A DNA stretch of 64,000 nt, from contig OZ059900.1 in the NCBI GenBank assembly GCA_964057225.1, forward strand, positions 18,553,638-18,617,637, in the 5' to 3' direction. The notes under the pieces were generated by a model, which worked only from the letters and a program-made list of their open reading frames with translations, ran no database searches and was not told where the DNA came from. This DNA comes from Auanema rhodensis. Lineage: Eukaryota; Nematoda; Chromadorea; Rhabditida; Rhabditidae. Numbering within the stretch: the stretch's first letter is position 1; every line of letters begins with the position of its first letter. Position numbers and translations under genes: made by a program. Shown piece by piece: positions 49,925 through 63,946 of the stretch.

Positions 49925-51976
49925 GGGCACGCCCCTTATGGCTAATATTGATTAAATCGATTTTTGTTCATATGAGTCGTCAAATGCAACGAATTTCAGC
50001 GTGTTACATACTAAAATGAAGCATTTTACATGCTGAACACTAGAAAAATACAAAAACACAGTATTTCCCATGAGAAATATTTTATTATGCTGGAAAACCA
50101 GTTTTTGGAAGTTTCGCTGTAAACAAGGTTTTGACTTACGATTTCATGTGTTCAAACTCATGCAATGTCAATGAAACCTAGCTCAAACTTGTTCGTACAA
50201 CGTCTAGTTCCACTTTCACGACAAAAAAACAGGGGTTAGAAAATTAAGGAAATTAGCATATTCTGAGGGCACGCCCCTTATGGCTAATATTGATTAAATC
50301 GATTTTTGTTCATATGAGTCGTCAAATGCAACGAATTTCAGCGTGTTACATACTAAAATGAAGCATTTTACATGCTGAACACTAGAAAAATACAAAAACA
50401 CAGTATTTCCCATGAGAAATATTTTATTATGCTGGAAAACCAGTTTTTGGAAATTTCGCTGTAAACAAGGTTTTGACTTACGATTTCATGTGTTCAAACT
50501 CATGCAATGTCAATGAAACCTAGCTCAAAATTGTTCGTACAACGTCTAGTTCCACTTTCACGATAAAAAAACAGGGGTTAGAAAATTAAGGAAATTAGCA
50601 TATTCTGAGGGCACGCCCCTTATGGCTAATATTGATTAAATCGATTTTTGTTCATATGAGTCGTCAAATGCAACGAATTTCAGCGTGTTACATACTAAAA
50701 TGAAGCATTTTACATGCTGAACACTAGAAAAATACAAAAACACAGTATTTCCCATGAGAAATATTTTATTATGCTGGAAAACCAGTTTTTGGAAATTTCG
50801 CTGTAAACAAGGTTTTGACTTACGATTTCATGTGTTCAAACTCATGCAATGTCAATGAAACCTAGCTCAAAATTGTTCGTACAACGTCTAGTTCCACTTT
50901 CACGACAAAAAAACAGGGGTTAGAAAATTAAGGAAATTAGCATATTCTGAGGGCACGCCCCTTATGGCTAATATTGATTAAATCGATTTTTGTTCATATG
51001 AGTCGTCAAATGCAACGAATTTCAGCGTGTTACATACTAAAATGAAGCATTTTACATGCTGAACACTAGAAAAATACAAAAACACAGTATTTCCCATGAG
51101 AAATATTTTATTATGCTGGAAAACCAGTTTTTGGAAATTTCGCTGTACACAAGGTTTTGACTTACGATTTCATGTGTTCAAACTCATGCAATGTCAATGA
51201 AACCTAGCTCAAAATTGTTCGTACAACGTCTAGTTCCACTTTCACGACAAAAAAACAGGGGTTAGAAAATTAAGGAAATTAGCATATTCTGAGGGCACGC
51301 CCCTTATGGCTAATATTGATTAAATCGATTTTTGTTCATATGAGTCGTCAAATGCAACGAATTTCAGCGTGTTACATACTAAAATGAAGCATTTTACATG
51401 CTGAACACTAGAAGAATACAAAAACACAGTATTTCCCATGAGAAATATTTTATTATGCTGGAAAACCAGTTTTTGGAAATTTCGCTGTAAACAAGGTTTT
51501 GACTTACGATTTCATGTGTTCAAACTCATGCAATGTCAATGAAACCTAGCTCAAAATTGTTCGTACAACGTCTAGTTCCACTTTCACGACAAAAAAACAG
51601 GGGTTAGAAAATTAAGGAAATTAGCATATTCTGAGGGCACGCCCCTTATGGCTAATATTGATTAAATCGATTTTTGTTCATATGAGTCGTCAAATGCAAC
51701 GAATTTCAGCGTGTTACATACTAAAATGAAGCATTTTACATGCTGAACACTAGAAGAATACAAAAACACAGTATTTCCCATGAGAAATATTTTATTATGC
51801 TGGAAAACCAGTTTTTGGAAATTTCGCTGTAAACAAGGTTTTGACTTACGATTTCATGTGTTCAAACTCATGCAATGTCAATGAAACCTAGCTCAAAATT
51901 GTTCGTACAACGTCTAGTTCCACTTTCACGACAAAAAAACAGGGGTTAGAAAATTAAGGAAATTAGCATATTCTGA
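49925..51976. repeat. Segment with GGAAGTTTCG marker and singletons (m147-m152)
   Basis: m147 has two linked changes, GGAAGTTTCG (offset 187) and CAAACTTG (offset 264), which recur together at 57791 and 60869. m148 has a private C to T at offset 298 (CGATAAAA). m149 is consensus, m150 has GTACACAAGG, and m151 and m152 have AGAAGAATA. Confidence 0.82.
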
Positions 51977-53344
51977 GGGCACGCCCCTTATGGCTAATAT
52001 TGATTAAATCGATTTTTGTTCATATGAGTCGTCAAATGCAACGAATTTCAGCGTGTTACATACTAAAATGAAGCATTTTACATGCTGAACACTAGAAGAA
52101 TACAAAAACACAGTATTTCCCATGAGAAATATTTTATTATGCTGGAAAACCAGTTTTTGGAAATTTCGCTGTAAACAAGGTTTTGACTTACGATTTCATG
52201 TGTTCAAACTCATGCAATGTCAATGAAACCTAGCTCAAAATTGTTCGTACAACGTCTAGTTCCACTTTCACGACAAAAAAACAGGGGTTAGAAAATTAAG
52301 GAAATTTGCATATTCTGAGGGCACGCCCCTTATGGCTAATATTGATTAAATCGATTTTTGTTCATATGAGTCGTCAAATGCAACGAATTTCAGCGTGTTA
52401 CATACTAAAATGAAGCATTTTACATGCTGAACACTAGAAGAATACAAAAACACAGTATTTCCCATGAGAAATATTTTATTATGCTGGAAAACCAGTTTTT
52501 GGAAATTTCGCTGTAAACAAGGTTTTGACTTACGATTTCATGTGTTCAAACTCATGCAATGTCAATGAAACCTAGCTCAAAATTGTTCGTACAACGTCTA
52601 GTTCCACTTTCACGACAAAAAAACAGGGATTAGAAAATTAAGGAAATTAGCATATTCTGAGGGCACGCCCCTTATGGCTAATATTGATTAAATCGATTTT
52701 TGTTCATATGAGTCGTCAAATGCAACGAATTTCAGCGTGTTACATACTAAAATAAAGCATTTTACATGCTGAACACTAGAAGAATACAAAAACACAGTAT
52801 TTCCCATGAGAAATATTTTATTATGCTGGAAAACCAGTTTTTGGAAATTTCGCTGTAAACAAGGTTTTGACTTACGATTTCATGTGTTCAAACTCATGCA
52901 ATGTCAATGAAACCTAGCTCAAAATTGTTCGTACAACGTCTAGTTCCACTTTCACGACAAAAAAACAGGGGTTAGAAAATTAAGGAAATTAGCATATTCT
53001 GAGGGCACGCCCCTTATGGCTAATATTGATTAAATCGATTTTTGTTCATATGAGTCGTCAAATGCAACGAATTTCAGCGTGTTACATACTAAAATGAAGC
53101 ATTTTACATGCTGAACACTAAAAGAATACAAAAACACAGTATTTCCCATGAGAAATATTTTATTATGCTGGAAAACCAGTTTTTGGAAATTTCGCTGTAA
53201 ACAAGGTTTTGACTTACGATTTCATGTGTTCAAACTCATGCAATGTCAATGAAACCTAGCTCAAAATTGTTCGTACAACGTCTAGTTCCACTTTCACGAC
53301 AAAAAAACAGGGGTTAGAAAATTAAGGAAATTAGCATATTCTGA
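51977..53344. repeat. Four-monomer cassette, first copy (m153-m156)
   Basis: Order: AGAAG with AAATTTGCA; AGAAG with GGGATT; AAAATAAAG with AGAAG; ACTAAAAGAATA (offset 119 G to A). Compared with the older form at 45821, the second member now has AGAAG instead of AGATG and the fourth has gained the offset 119 change. Confidence 0.87.
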
Positions 53345-54370
53345 GGGCACGCCCCTTATGGCTAATATTGATTAAATCGATTTTTGTTCATATGAGTCGT
53401 CAAATGCAACGAATTTCAGCGTGTTACATACTAAAATGAAGCATTTTACATGCTGAACACTAGAAGAATACAAAAACACAGTATTTCCCATGAGAAATAT
53501 TTTATTATGCTGGAAAACCAGTTTTTGGAAATTTCGCTGTAAACAAGGTTTTGACTTACGATTTCATGTGTTCAAACTCATGCAATGTCAATGAAACCTA
53601 GCTCAAAATTGTTCGTACAACGTCTAGTTCCACTTTCACGACAAAAAAACAGGGGTTAGAAAATTAAGGAAATTAGCATATTCTGAGGGCACGCCCCTTA
53701 TGGCTAATATTGATTAAATCGATTTTTGTTCATATGAGTCGTCAAATGCAACGAATTTCAGCGTGTTACATACTAAAATGAAGCATTTTACATGCTGAAC
53801 ACTAGAAGAATACAAAAACACAGTATTTCCCATGAGAAATATTTTATTATGCTGGAAAACCAGTTTTTGGAAATTTCGCTGTAAACAAGGTTTTGACTTA
53901 CGATTTCATGTGTTCAAACTCATGCAATGTCAATGAAACCTAGCTCAAAATTGTTCGTACAACGTCTAGTTCCACTTTCACGACAAAAAAACAGGGGTTA
54001 GAAAATTAAGGAAATTAGCATATTCTGAGGGCACGCCCCTTATGGCTAATATTGATTAAATCGATTTTTGTTCATATGAGTCGTCAAATGCAACGAATTT
54101 CAGCGTGTTACATACTAAAATGAAGCATTTTACATGCTGAACACTAGAAGAATACAAAAACACAGTATTTCCCATGAGAAATATTTTATTATGCTGGAAA
54201 ACCAGTTTTTGGAAATTTCGCTGTAAACAAGGTTTTGACTTACGATTTCATGTGTTCAAACTCATGCAATGTCAATGAAACCTAGCTCAAAATTGTTCGT
54301 ACAACGTCTAGTTCCACTTTCACGACAAAAAAACAGGGGTTAGAAAATTAAGGAAATTAGCATATTCTGA
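53345..54370. repeat. Three AGAAGAATA monomers (m157-m159)
   Basis: Three copies alike at all diagnostic sites, differing from consensus only at offset 122. They separate two copies of the four-monomer cassette. Confidence 0.8.
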
Positions 54371-55738
54371 GGGCACGCCCCTTATGGCTAATATTGATTA
54401 AATCGATTTTTGTTCATATGAGTCGTCAAATGCAACGAATTTCAGCGTGTTACATACTAAAATGAAGCATTTTACATGCTGAACACTAGAAGAATACAAA
54501 AACACAGTATTTCCCATGAGAAATATTTTATTATGCTGGAAAACCAGTTTTTGGAAATTTCGCTGTAAACAAGGTTTTGACTTACGATTTCATGTGTTCA
54601 AACTCATGCAATGTCAATGAAACCTAGCTCAAAATTGTTCGTACAACGTCTAGTTCCACTTTCACGACAAAAAAACAGGGGTTAGAAAATTAAGGAAATT
54701 TGCATATTCTGAGGGCACGCCCCTTATGGCTAATATTGATTAAATCGATTTTTGTTCATATGAGTCGTCAAATGCAACGAATTTCAGCGTGTTACATACT
54801 AAAATGAAGCATTTTACATGCTGAACACTAGAAGAATACAAAAACACAGTATTTCCCATGAGAAATATTTTATTATGCTGGAAAACCAGTTTTTGGAAAT
54901 TTCGCTGTAAACAAGGTTTTGACTTACGATTTCATGTGTTCAAACTCATGCAATGTCAATGAAACCTAGCTCAAAATTGTTCGTACAACGTCTAGTTCCA
55001 CTTTCACGACAAAAAAACAGGGATTAGAAAATTAAGGAAATTAGCATATTCTGAGGGCACGCCCCTTATGGCTAATATTGATTAAATCGATTTTTGTTCA
55101 TATGAGTCGTCAAATGCAACGAATTTCAGCGTGTTACATACTAAAATAAAGCATTTTACATGCTGAACACTAGAAGAATACAAAAACACAGTATTTCCCA
55201 TGAGAAATATTTTATTATGCTGGAAAACCAGTTTTTGGAAATTTCGCTGTAAACAAGGTTTTGACTTACGATTTCATGTGTTCAAACTCATGCAATGTCA
55301 ATGAAACCTAGCTCAAAATTGTTCGTACAACGTCTAGTTCCACTTTCACGACAAAAAAACAGGGGTTAGAAAATTAAGGAAATTAGCATATTCTGAGGGC
55401 ACGCCCCTTATGGCTAATATTGATTAAATCGATTTTTGTTCATATGAGTCGTCAAATGCAACGAATTTCAGCGTGTTACATACTAAAATGAAGCATTTTA
55501 CATGCTGAACACTAAAAGAATACAAAAACACAGTATTTCCCATGAGAAATATTTTATTATGCTGGAAAACCAGTTTTTGGAAATTTCGCTGTAAACAAGG
55601 TTTTGACTTACGATTTCATGTGTTCAAACTCATGCAATGTCAATGAAACCTAGCTCAAAATTGTTCGTACAACGTCTAGTTCCACTTTCACGACAAAAAA
55701 ACAGGGGTTAGAAAATTAAGGAAATTAGCATATTCTGA
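54371..55738. repeat. Four-monomer cassette, second copy (m160-m163)
   Basis: Same order as 51977-53344 and directly followed by a third copy. Confidence 0.88.
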
Positions 55739-58700
55739 GGGCACGCCCCTTATGGCTAATATTGATTAAATCGATTTTTGTTCATATGAGTCGTCAAATG
55801 CAACGAATTTCAGCGTGTTACATACTAAAATGAAGCATTTTACATGCTGAACACTAGAAGAATACAAAAACACAGTATTTCCCATGAGAAATATTTTATT
55901 ATGCTGGAAAACCAGTTTTTGGAAATTTCGCTGTAAACAAGGTTTTGACTTACGATTTCATGTGTTCAAACTCATGCAATGTCAATGAAACCTAGCTCAA
56001 AATTGTTCGTACAACGTCTAGTTCCACTTTCACGACAAAAAAACAGGGGTTAGAAAATTAAGGAAATTTGCATATTCTGAGGGCACGCCCCTTATGGCTA
56101 ATATTGATTAAATCGATTTTTGTTCATATGAGTCGTCAAATGCAACGAATTTCAGCGTGTTACATACTAAAATGAAGCATTTTACATGCTGAACACTAGA
56201 AGAATACAAAAACACAGTATTTCCCATGAGAAATATTTTATTATGCTGGAAAACCAGTTTTTGGAAATTTCGCTGTAAACAAGGTTTTGACTTACGATTT
56301 CATGTGTTCAAACTCATGCAATGTCAATGAAACCTAGCTCAAAATTGTTCGTACAACGTCTAGTTCCACTTTCACGACAAAAAAACAGGGATTAGAAAAT
56401 TAAGGAAATTAGCATATTCTGAGGGTACGCCCCTTATGGCTAATATTGATTAAATCGATTTTTGTTCATATGAGTCGTCAAATGCAACGAATTTCAGCGT
56501 GTTACATACTAAAATAAAGCATTTTACATGCTGAACACTAGAAGAATACAAAAACACAGTATTTCCCATGAGAAATATTTTATTATGCTGGAAAACCAGT
56601 TTTTGGAAATTTCGCTGTAAACAAGGTTTTGACTTACGATTTCATGTGTTCAAACTCATGCAATGTCAATGAAACCTAGCTCAAAATTGTTCGTACAACG
56701 TCTAGTTCCACTTTCACGACAAAAAAACAGGGGTTAGAAAATTAAGGAAATTAGCATATTCTGAGGGCACGCCCCTTATGGCTAATATTGATTAAATCGA
56801 TTTTTGTTCATATGAGTCGTCAAATGCAACGAATTTCAGCGTGTTACATACTAAAATGAAGCATTTTACATGCTGAACACTAAAAGAATACAAAAACACA
56901 GTATTTCCCATGAGAAATATTTTATTATGCTGGAAAACCAGTTTTTGGAAATTTCGCTGTAAACAAGGTTTTGACTTACGATTTCATGTGTTCAAACTCA
57001 TGCAATGTCAATGAAACCTAGCTCAAAATTGTTCGTACAACGTCTAGTTCCACTTTCACGACAAAAACACAGGGGTTAGAAAATTAAGGAAATTAGCATA
57101 TTCTGAGGGCACGCCCCTTATGGCTAATATTGATTAAATCGGTTTTTGTTCATATGAGTCGTCAAATGCAACGAATTTCAGCGTGTTACATACTAAAATG
57201 AAGCATTTTACATGCTGAACACTAGAAAAAAACAAAAACACAGTATTTCCCATGAGAAATATTTTATTATGCTGGAAAACCAGTTTTTGGAAATTTCGCT
57301 GTAAACAAGGTTTTGACTTACGATTTCATGTGTTCAAACTCATGCAATGTCAATGAAACCTAGCTCAAAATTGTTCGTACAACGTCTAGTTCCACTTTCA
57401 CGACAAAAAAACAGGGGTTAGAAAATTAAGGAAATTAGCATATTCTGAGGGCACGCCCCTTATGGCTAATATTGATTAAATCGATTTTTGTTCATATGAG
57501 TCGTCAAATGCAACGAATTTCAGCGTGTTACATACTAAAATGAAGCATTTTACATGCTGAACACTAGAAAAATACAAAAACACAGTATTTCCCATGAGAA
57601 ATATTTTATTATGCTGGAAAACCAGTTTTTGGAAATTTCGCTGTAAACAAGGTTTTGACTTACGATTTCATGTGTTCAAACTCATGCAATGTCAATGAAA
57701 CCTAGCTCAAAATTGTTCGTACAACGTCTAGTTCCACTTTCACGACAAAAAAACAGGGGTTAGAAAATTAAGGAAATTAGCATATTCTGAGGGCACGCCC
57801 CTTATGGCTAATATTGATTAAATCGATTTTTGTTCATATGAGTCGTCAAATGCAACGAATTTCAGCGTGTTACATACTAAAATGAAGCATTTTACATGCT
57901 GAACACTAGAAAAATACAAAAACACAGTATTTCCCATGAGAAATATTTTATTATGCTGGAAAACCAGTTTTTGGAAGTTTCGCTGTAAACAAGGTTTTGA
58001 CTTACGATTTCATGTGTTCAAACTCATGCAATGTCAATGAAACCTAGCTCAAACTTGTTCGTACAACGTCTAGTTCCACTTTCACGACAAAAAAACAGGG
58101 GTTAGAAAATTAAGGAAATTAGCATATTCTGAGGGCACGCCCCTTATGGCTAATATTGATTAAATCGATTTTTGTTCATATGAGTCGTCAAATGCAACGA
58201 ATTTCAGCGTGTTACATACTAAAATGAAGCATTTTACATGCTGAACACTAGAAAAATACAAAAACACAGTATTTCCCATGAGAAATATTTTATTATGCTG
58301 GAAAACCAGTTTTTGGAAATTTCGCTGTAAACAAGGTTTTGACTTACGATTTCATGTGTTCAAACTCATGCAATGTCAATGAAACCTAGCTCAAAATTGT
58401 TCGTACAACGTCTAGTTCCACTTTCACGACAAAAAAACAGGGGTTAGAAAATTAAGGAAATTAGCATATTCTGAGGGCACGCCCCTTATGGCTAATATTG
58501 ATTAAATCGATTTTTGTTCATATGAGTCGTCAAATGCAACGAATTTCAGCGTGTTACATACTAAAATGAAGCATTTTACATGCTGAACACTAGAAGAATA
58601 CAAAAACACAGTATTTCCCATGAGAAATATTTTATTATGCTGGAAAACCAGTTTTTGGAAATTTCGCTGTAAACAAGGTTTTGACTTACGATTTCATGTG

Positions 58701-58816
58701 TTCAAACTCATGCAATGTCAATGAAACCTAGCTCAAAATTGTTCGTACAACGTCTAGTTCCACTTTCACGACAAAAAAACAGGGGTTAGAAAATTAAGGA
58801 AATTAGCATATTCTGA
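55739..58816. repeat. Nine-monomer unit, left copy (m164-m172), 3078 bp
   Basis: Cassette copy three (with GGGTACG at 56423), then AGAAAAAAAC, consensus, GGAAGTTTCG with CAAACTTG, consensus, AGAAGAATA. Private changes are a C in the A run at the end of the fourth monomer (56765) and TCGGTTTTT (offset 36) in the fifth (57107), which breaks the 10 bp palindrome. Confidence 0.9.
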
Positions 58817-61800
58817 GGGCACGCCCCTTATGGCTAATATTGATTAAATCGATTTTTGTTCATATGAGTCGTCAAATGCAACGAATTTCAGCGTGTTACA
58901 TACTAAAATGAAGCATTTTACATGCTGAACACTAGAAGAATACAAAAACACAGTATTTCCCATGAGAAATATTTTATTATGCTGGAAAACCAGTTTTTGG
59001 AAATTTCGCTGTAAACAAGGTTTTGACTTACGATTTCATGTGTTCAAACTCATGCAATGTCAATGAAACCTAGCTCAAAATTGTTCGTACAACGTCTAGT
59101 TCCACTTTCACGACAAAAAAACAGGGGTTAGAAAATTAAGGAAATTTGCATATTCTGAGGGCACGCCCCTTATGGCTAATATTGATTAAATCGATTTTTG
59201 TTCATATGAGTCGTCAAATGCAACGAATTTCAGCGTGTTACATACTAAAATGAAGCATTTTACATGCTGAACACTAGAAGAATACAAAAACACAGTATTT
59301 CCCATGAGAAATATTTTATTATGCTGGAAAACCAGTTTTTGGAAATTTCGCTGTAAACAAGGTTTTGACTTACGATTTCATGTGTTCAAACTCATGCAAT
59401 GTCAATGAAACCTAGCTCAAAATTGTTCGTACAACGTCTAGTTCCACTTTCACGACAAAAAAACAGGGATTAGAAAATTAAGGAAATTAGCATATTCTGA
59501 GGGTACGCCCCTTATGGCTAATATTGATTAAATCGATTTTTGTTCATATGAGTCGTCAAATGCAACGAATTTCAGCGTGTTACATACTAAAATAAAGCAT
59601 TTTACATGCTGAACACTAGAAGAATACAAAAACACAGTATTTCCCATGAGAAATATTTTATTATGCTGGAAAACCAGTTTTTGGAAATTTCGCTGTAAAC
59701 AAGGTTTTGACTTACGATTTCATGTGTTCAAACTCATGCAATGTCAATGAAACCTAGCTCAAAATTGTTCGTACAACGTCTAGTTCCACTTTCACGACAA
59801 AAAAACAGGGGTTAGAAAATTAAGGAAATTAGCATATTCTGAGGGCACGCCCCTTATGGCTAATATTGATTAAATCGATTTTTGTTCATATGAGTCGTCA
59901 AATGCAACGAATTTCAGCGTGTTACATACTAAAATGAAGCATTTTACATGCTGAACACTAAAAGAATACAAAAACACAGTATTTCCCATGAGAAATATTT
60001 TATTATGCTGGAAAACCAGTTTTTGGAAATTTCGCTGTAAACAAGGTTTTGACTTACGATTTCATGTGTTCAAACTCATGCAATGTCAATGAAACCTAGC
60101 TCAAAATTGTTCGTACAACGTCTAGTTCCACTTTCACGACAAAAAAACAGGGGTTAGAAAATTAAGGAAATTAGCATATTCTGAGGGCACGCCCCTTATG
60201 GCTAATATTGATTAAATCGATTTTTGTTCATATGAGTCGTCAAATGCAACGAATTTCAGCGTGTTACATACTAAAATGAAGCATTTTACATGCTGAACAC
60301 TAGAAAAAAACAAAAACACAGTATTTCCCATGAGAAATATTTTATTATGCTGGAAAACCAGTTTTTGGAAATTTCGCTGTAAACAAGGTTTTGACTTACG
60401 ATTTCATGTGTTCAAACTCATGCAATGTCAATGAAACCTAGCTCAAAATTGTTCGTACAACGTCTAGTTCCACTTTCACGACAAAAAAACAGGGGTTAGA
60501 AAATTAAGGAAATTAGCATATTCTGAGGGCACGCCCCTTATGGCTAATATTGATTAAATCGATTTTTGTTCATATGAGTCGTCAAATGCAACGAATTTCA
60601 GCGTGTTACATACTAAAATGAAGCATTTTACATGCTGAACACTAGAAAAATACAAAAACACAGTATTTCCCATGAGAAATATTTTATTATGCTGGAAAAC
60701 CAGTTTTTGGAAATTTCGCTGTAAACAAGGTTTTGACTTACGATTTCATGTGTTCAAACTCATGCAATGTCAATGAAACCTAGCTCAAAATTGTTCGTAC
60801 AACGTCTAGTTCCACTTTCACGACAAAAAAACAGGGGTTAGAAAATTAAGGAAATTAGCATATTCTGAGGGCACGCCCCTTATGGCTAATATTGATTAAA
60901 TCGATTTTTGTTCATATGAGTCGTCAAATGCAACGAATTTCAGCGTGTTACATACTAAAATGAAGCATTTTACATGCTGAACACTAGAAAAATACAAAAA
61001 CACAGTATTTCCCATGAGAAATATTTTATTATGCTGGAAAACCAGTTTTTGGAAGTTTCGCTGTAAACAAGGTTTTGACTTACGATTTCATGTGTTCAAA
61101 CTCATGCAATGTCAATGAAACCTAGCTCAAACTTGTTCGTACAACGTCTAGTTCCACTTTCACGACAAAAAAACAGGGGTTAGAAAATTAAGGAAATTAG
61201 CATATTCTGAGGGCACGCCCCTTATGGCTAATATTGATTAAATCGATTTTTGTTCATATGAGTCGTCAAATGCAACGAATTTCAGCGTGTTACATACTAA
61301 AATGAAGCATTTTACATGCTGAACACTAGAAAAATACAAAAACACAGTATTTCCCATGAGAAATATTTTATTATGCTGGAAAACCAGTTTTTGGAAATTT
61401 CGCTGTAAACAAGGTTTTGACTTACGATTTCATGTGTTCAAACTCATGCAATGTCAATGAAACCTAGCTCAAAATTGTTCGTACAACGTCTAGTTCCACT
61501 TTCACGACAAAAAAACAGGGGTTAGAAAATTAAGGAAATTAGCATATTCTGAGGGCACGCCCCTTATGGCTAATATTGATTAAATCGATTTTTGTTCATA
61601 TGAGTCGTCAAATGCAACGAATTTCAGCGTGTTACATACTAAAATGAAGCATTTTACATGCTGAACACTAGAAAAATACAAAAACACAGTATTTCCCATG
61701 AGAAATATTTTATTATGCTGGAAAACCAGTTTTTGGAAATTTCGCTGTAAACAAGGTTTTGACTTACGATTTCATGTGTTCAAACTCATGCAATGTCAAT

Positions 61801-61894
61801 GAAACCTAGCTCAAAATTGTTCGTACAACGTCTAGTTCCACTTTCACGACAAATAAACAGGGGTTAGAAAATTAAGGAAATTAGCATATTCTGA
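58817..61894. repeat. Nine-monomer unit, right copy (m173-m181), 3078 bp
   Basis: Tandem copy of 55739-58816. The first eight monomers match, including the rare GGGTACG (59501) found nowhere else, so the duplication is young. The ninth differs: it is consensus at offset 122 and has a private T in the A run (61553 copy). Confidence 0.9.
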
Positions 61895-63946
61895 GGGCAC
61901 GCCCCTTATGGCTAATATTGATTAAATCGATTTTTGTTCATATGAGTCGTCAAATGCAACGAATTTCAGCGTGTTACATACTAAAATGAAGCATTTTACA
62001 TGCTGAACACTAGAAAAATACAAAAACACAGTATTTCCCATGAGAAATATTTTATTATGCTGGAAAACCAGTTTTTGGAAATTTCGCTGTAAACAAGGTT
62101 TTGACTTACGATTTCATGTGTTCAAACTCATGCAATGTCAATGAAACCTAGCTCAAAACTGTTCGTACAACGTCTAGTTCCACTTTCACGACAAAAAAAC
62201 AGGGGTTAGAAAATTAAGGAAATTAGCATATTCTGAGGGCACGCCCCTTATGGCTAATATTGATTAAATCGATTTTTGTTCATATGAGTCGTCAAATGCA
62301 ACGAATTTCAGCGTGTTACATACTAAAATGAAGCATTTCACATGCTGAACACTAGAAAAATACAAAAACACAGTATTTCCTATGAGAAATATTTTATTAT
62401 GCTGGAAAACCAGTTTTTGGAAATTTCGCTGTAAACAAGGTTTTGACTTACGATTTCATGTGTTCAAACTCATGCAATGTCAATGAAACCTAGCTCAAAA
62501 CTGTTCGTACAACGTCTAGTTCCACTTTCACGACAAAAAAACAGGGGTTAGAAAATTAAGGAAATTAGCATATTCTGAGGGCACGCCCCTTATGGCTAAT
62601 ATTGATTAAATCGATTTTTGTTCATATGAGTCGTCAAATGCAACGAATTTCAGCGTGTTACATACTAAAATGAAGCATTTTACATGCTGAACACTAGAAA
62701 AATACAAAAACACAGTATTTCCCATGAGAAATATTTTATTATGCTGGAAAACCAGTTTTTGGAAATTTCGCTGTAAACAAGGTTTTGACTTACGATTTCA
62801 TGTGTTCAAACTCATGCAATGTCAATGAAACCTAGCTCAAAATTGTTCGTACAACGTCTAGTTCCACTTTCACGACAAAAAAACAGGGGTTAGAAAATTA
62901 AGGAAATTAGCATATTCTGAGGGCACGCCCCTTATGGCTAATATTGATTAAACCGATTTTTGTTCATATGAGTCGTCAAATGCAACGAATTTCAGCGTGT
63001 TACATACTAAAATGAAGCATTTTACATGCTGAACACTAGAAGAATACAAAAACACAGTATTTCCCATGAGAAATATTTTATTATGCTGGAAAACCAGTTT
63101 TTGGAAATTTCGCTGTAAACAAGGTTTTGACTTACGATTTCATGTGTTCAAACTCATGCAATGTTAATGAAACCTAGCTCAAAATTGTTCGTACAACGTC
63201 TAGTTCCACTTTCACGACAAAAAAACAGGGGTTAGAAAATTAAGGAAATTAGCATATTCTGAGGGCACGCCCCTTATGGCTAATATTGATTAAATCGATT
63301 TTTGTTCATATGAGTCGTCAAATGCAACGAATTTCAGCGTGTTACATACTAAAATGAAGCATTTTACATGCTGAACACTAGAAAAATACAAAAACACAGT
63401 ATTTCCCATGAGAAATATTTTATTATGCTGGAAAACCAGTTTTTGGAAATTTCGCTGTAAACAAGGTTTTGACTTACGATTTCATGTGTTCAAACTCATG
63501 CAATATCAATGAAACCTAGCTCAAAATTGTTCGTACAACGTCTAGTTCCACTTTCACGACAAAAAAACAGGGGTTAGAAAATTAAGGAAATTAGCATATT
63601 CTGAGGGCACGCCCCTTATGGCTAATATTGATTAAATCGATTTTTGTTCATATGAGTCGTCAAATGCAACGAATTTCAGCGTGTTACATACTAAAATGAA
63701 GCATTTTACATGCTGAACACTAGAAAAATACAAAAACACAGTATTTCCCATGAGAAATATTTTATTATGCTGGAAAACCAGTTTTTGGAAATTTCGCTGT
63801 AAACAAGGTTTTGACTTACGATTTCATGTGTTCAAACTCATGCAATGTCAATGAAACCTAGCTCAAAATTGTTCGTACAACGTCTAGTTCCACTTTCACG
63901 ACAAAAAAACAGGGGTTAGAAAATTAAGGAAATTAGCATATTCTGA
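61895..63946. repeat. Right-end monomers with private variants (m182-m187)
   Basis: No multimer is visible. m182 and m183 have AAAACTG, a change otherwise seen only near the left end (684, 2051, 6838). m183 also combines TTTCAC and TTTCCTATG, a haplotype not seen elsewhere. m185 has AAACCGATT (offset 33) and ATGTTAATG (offset 245), and m186 has CAATATCAA (offset 243), each unique. m184 and m187 are consensus. Confidence 0.8.
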
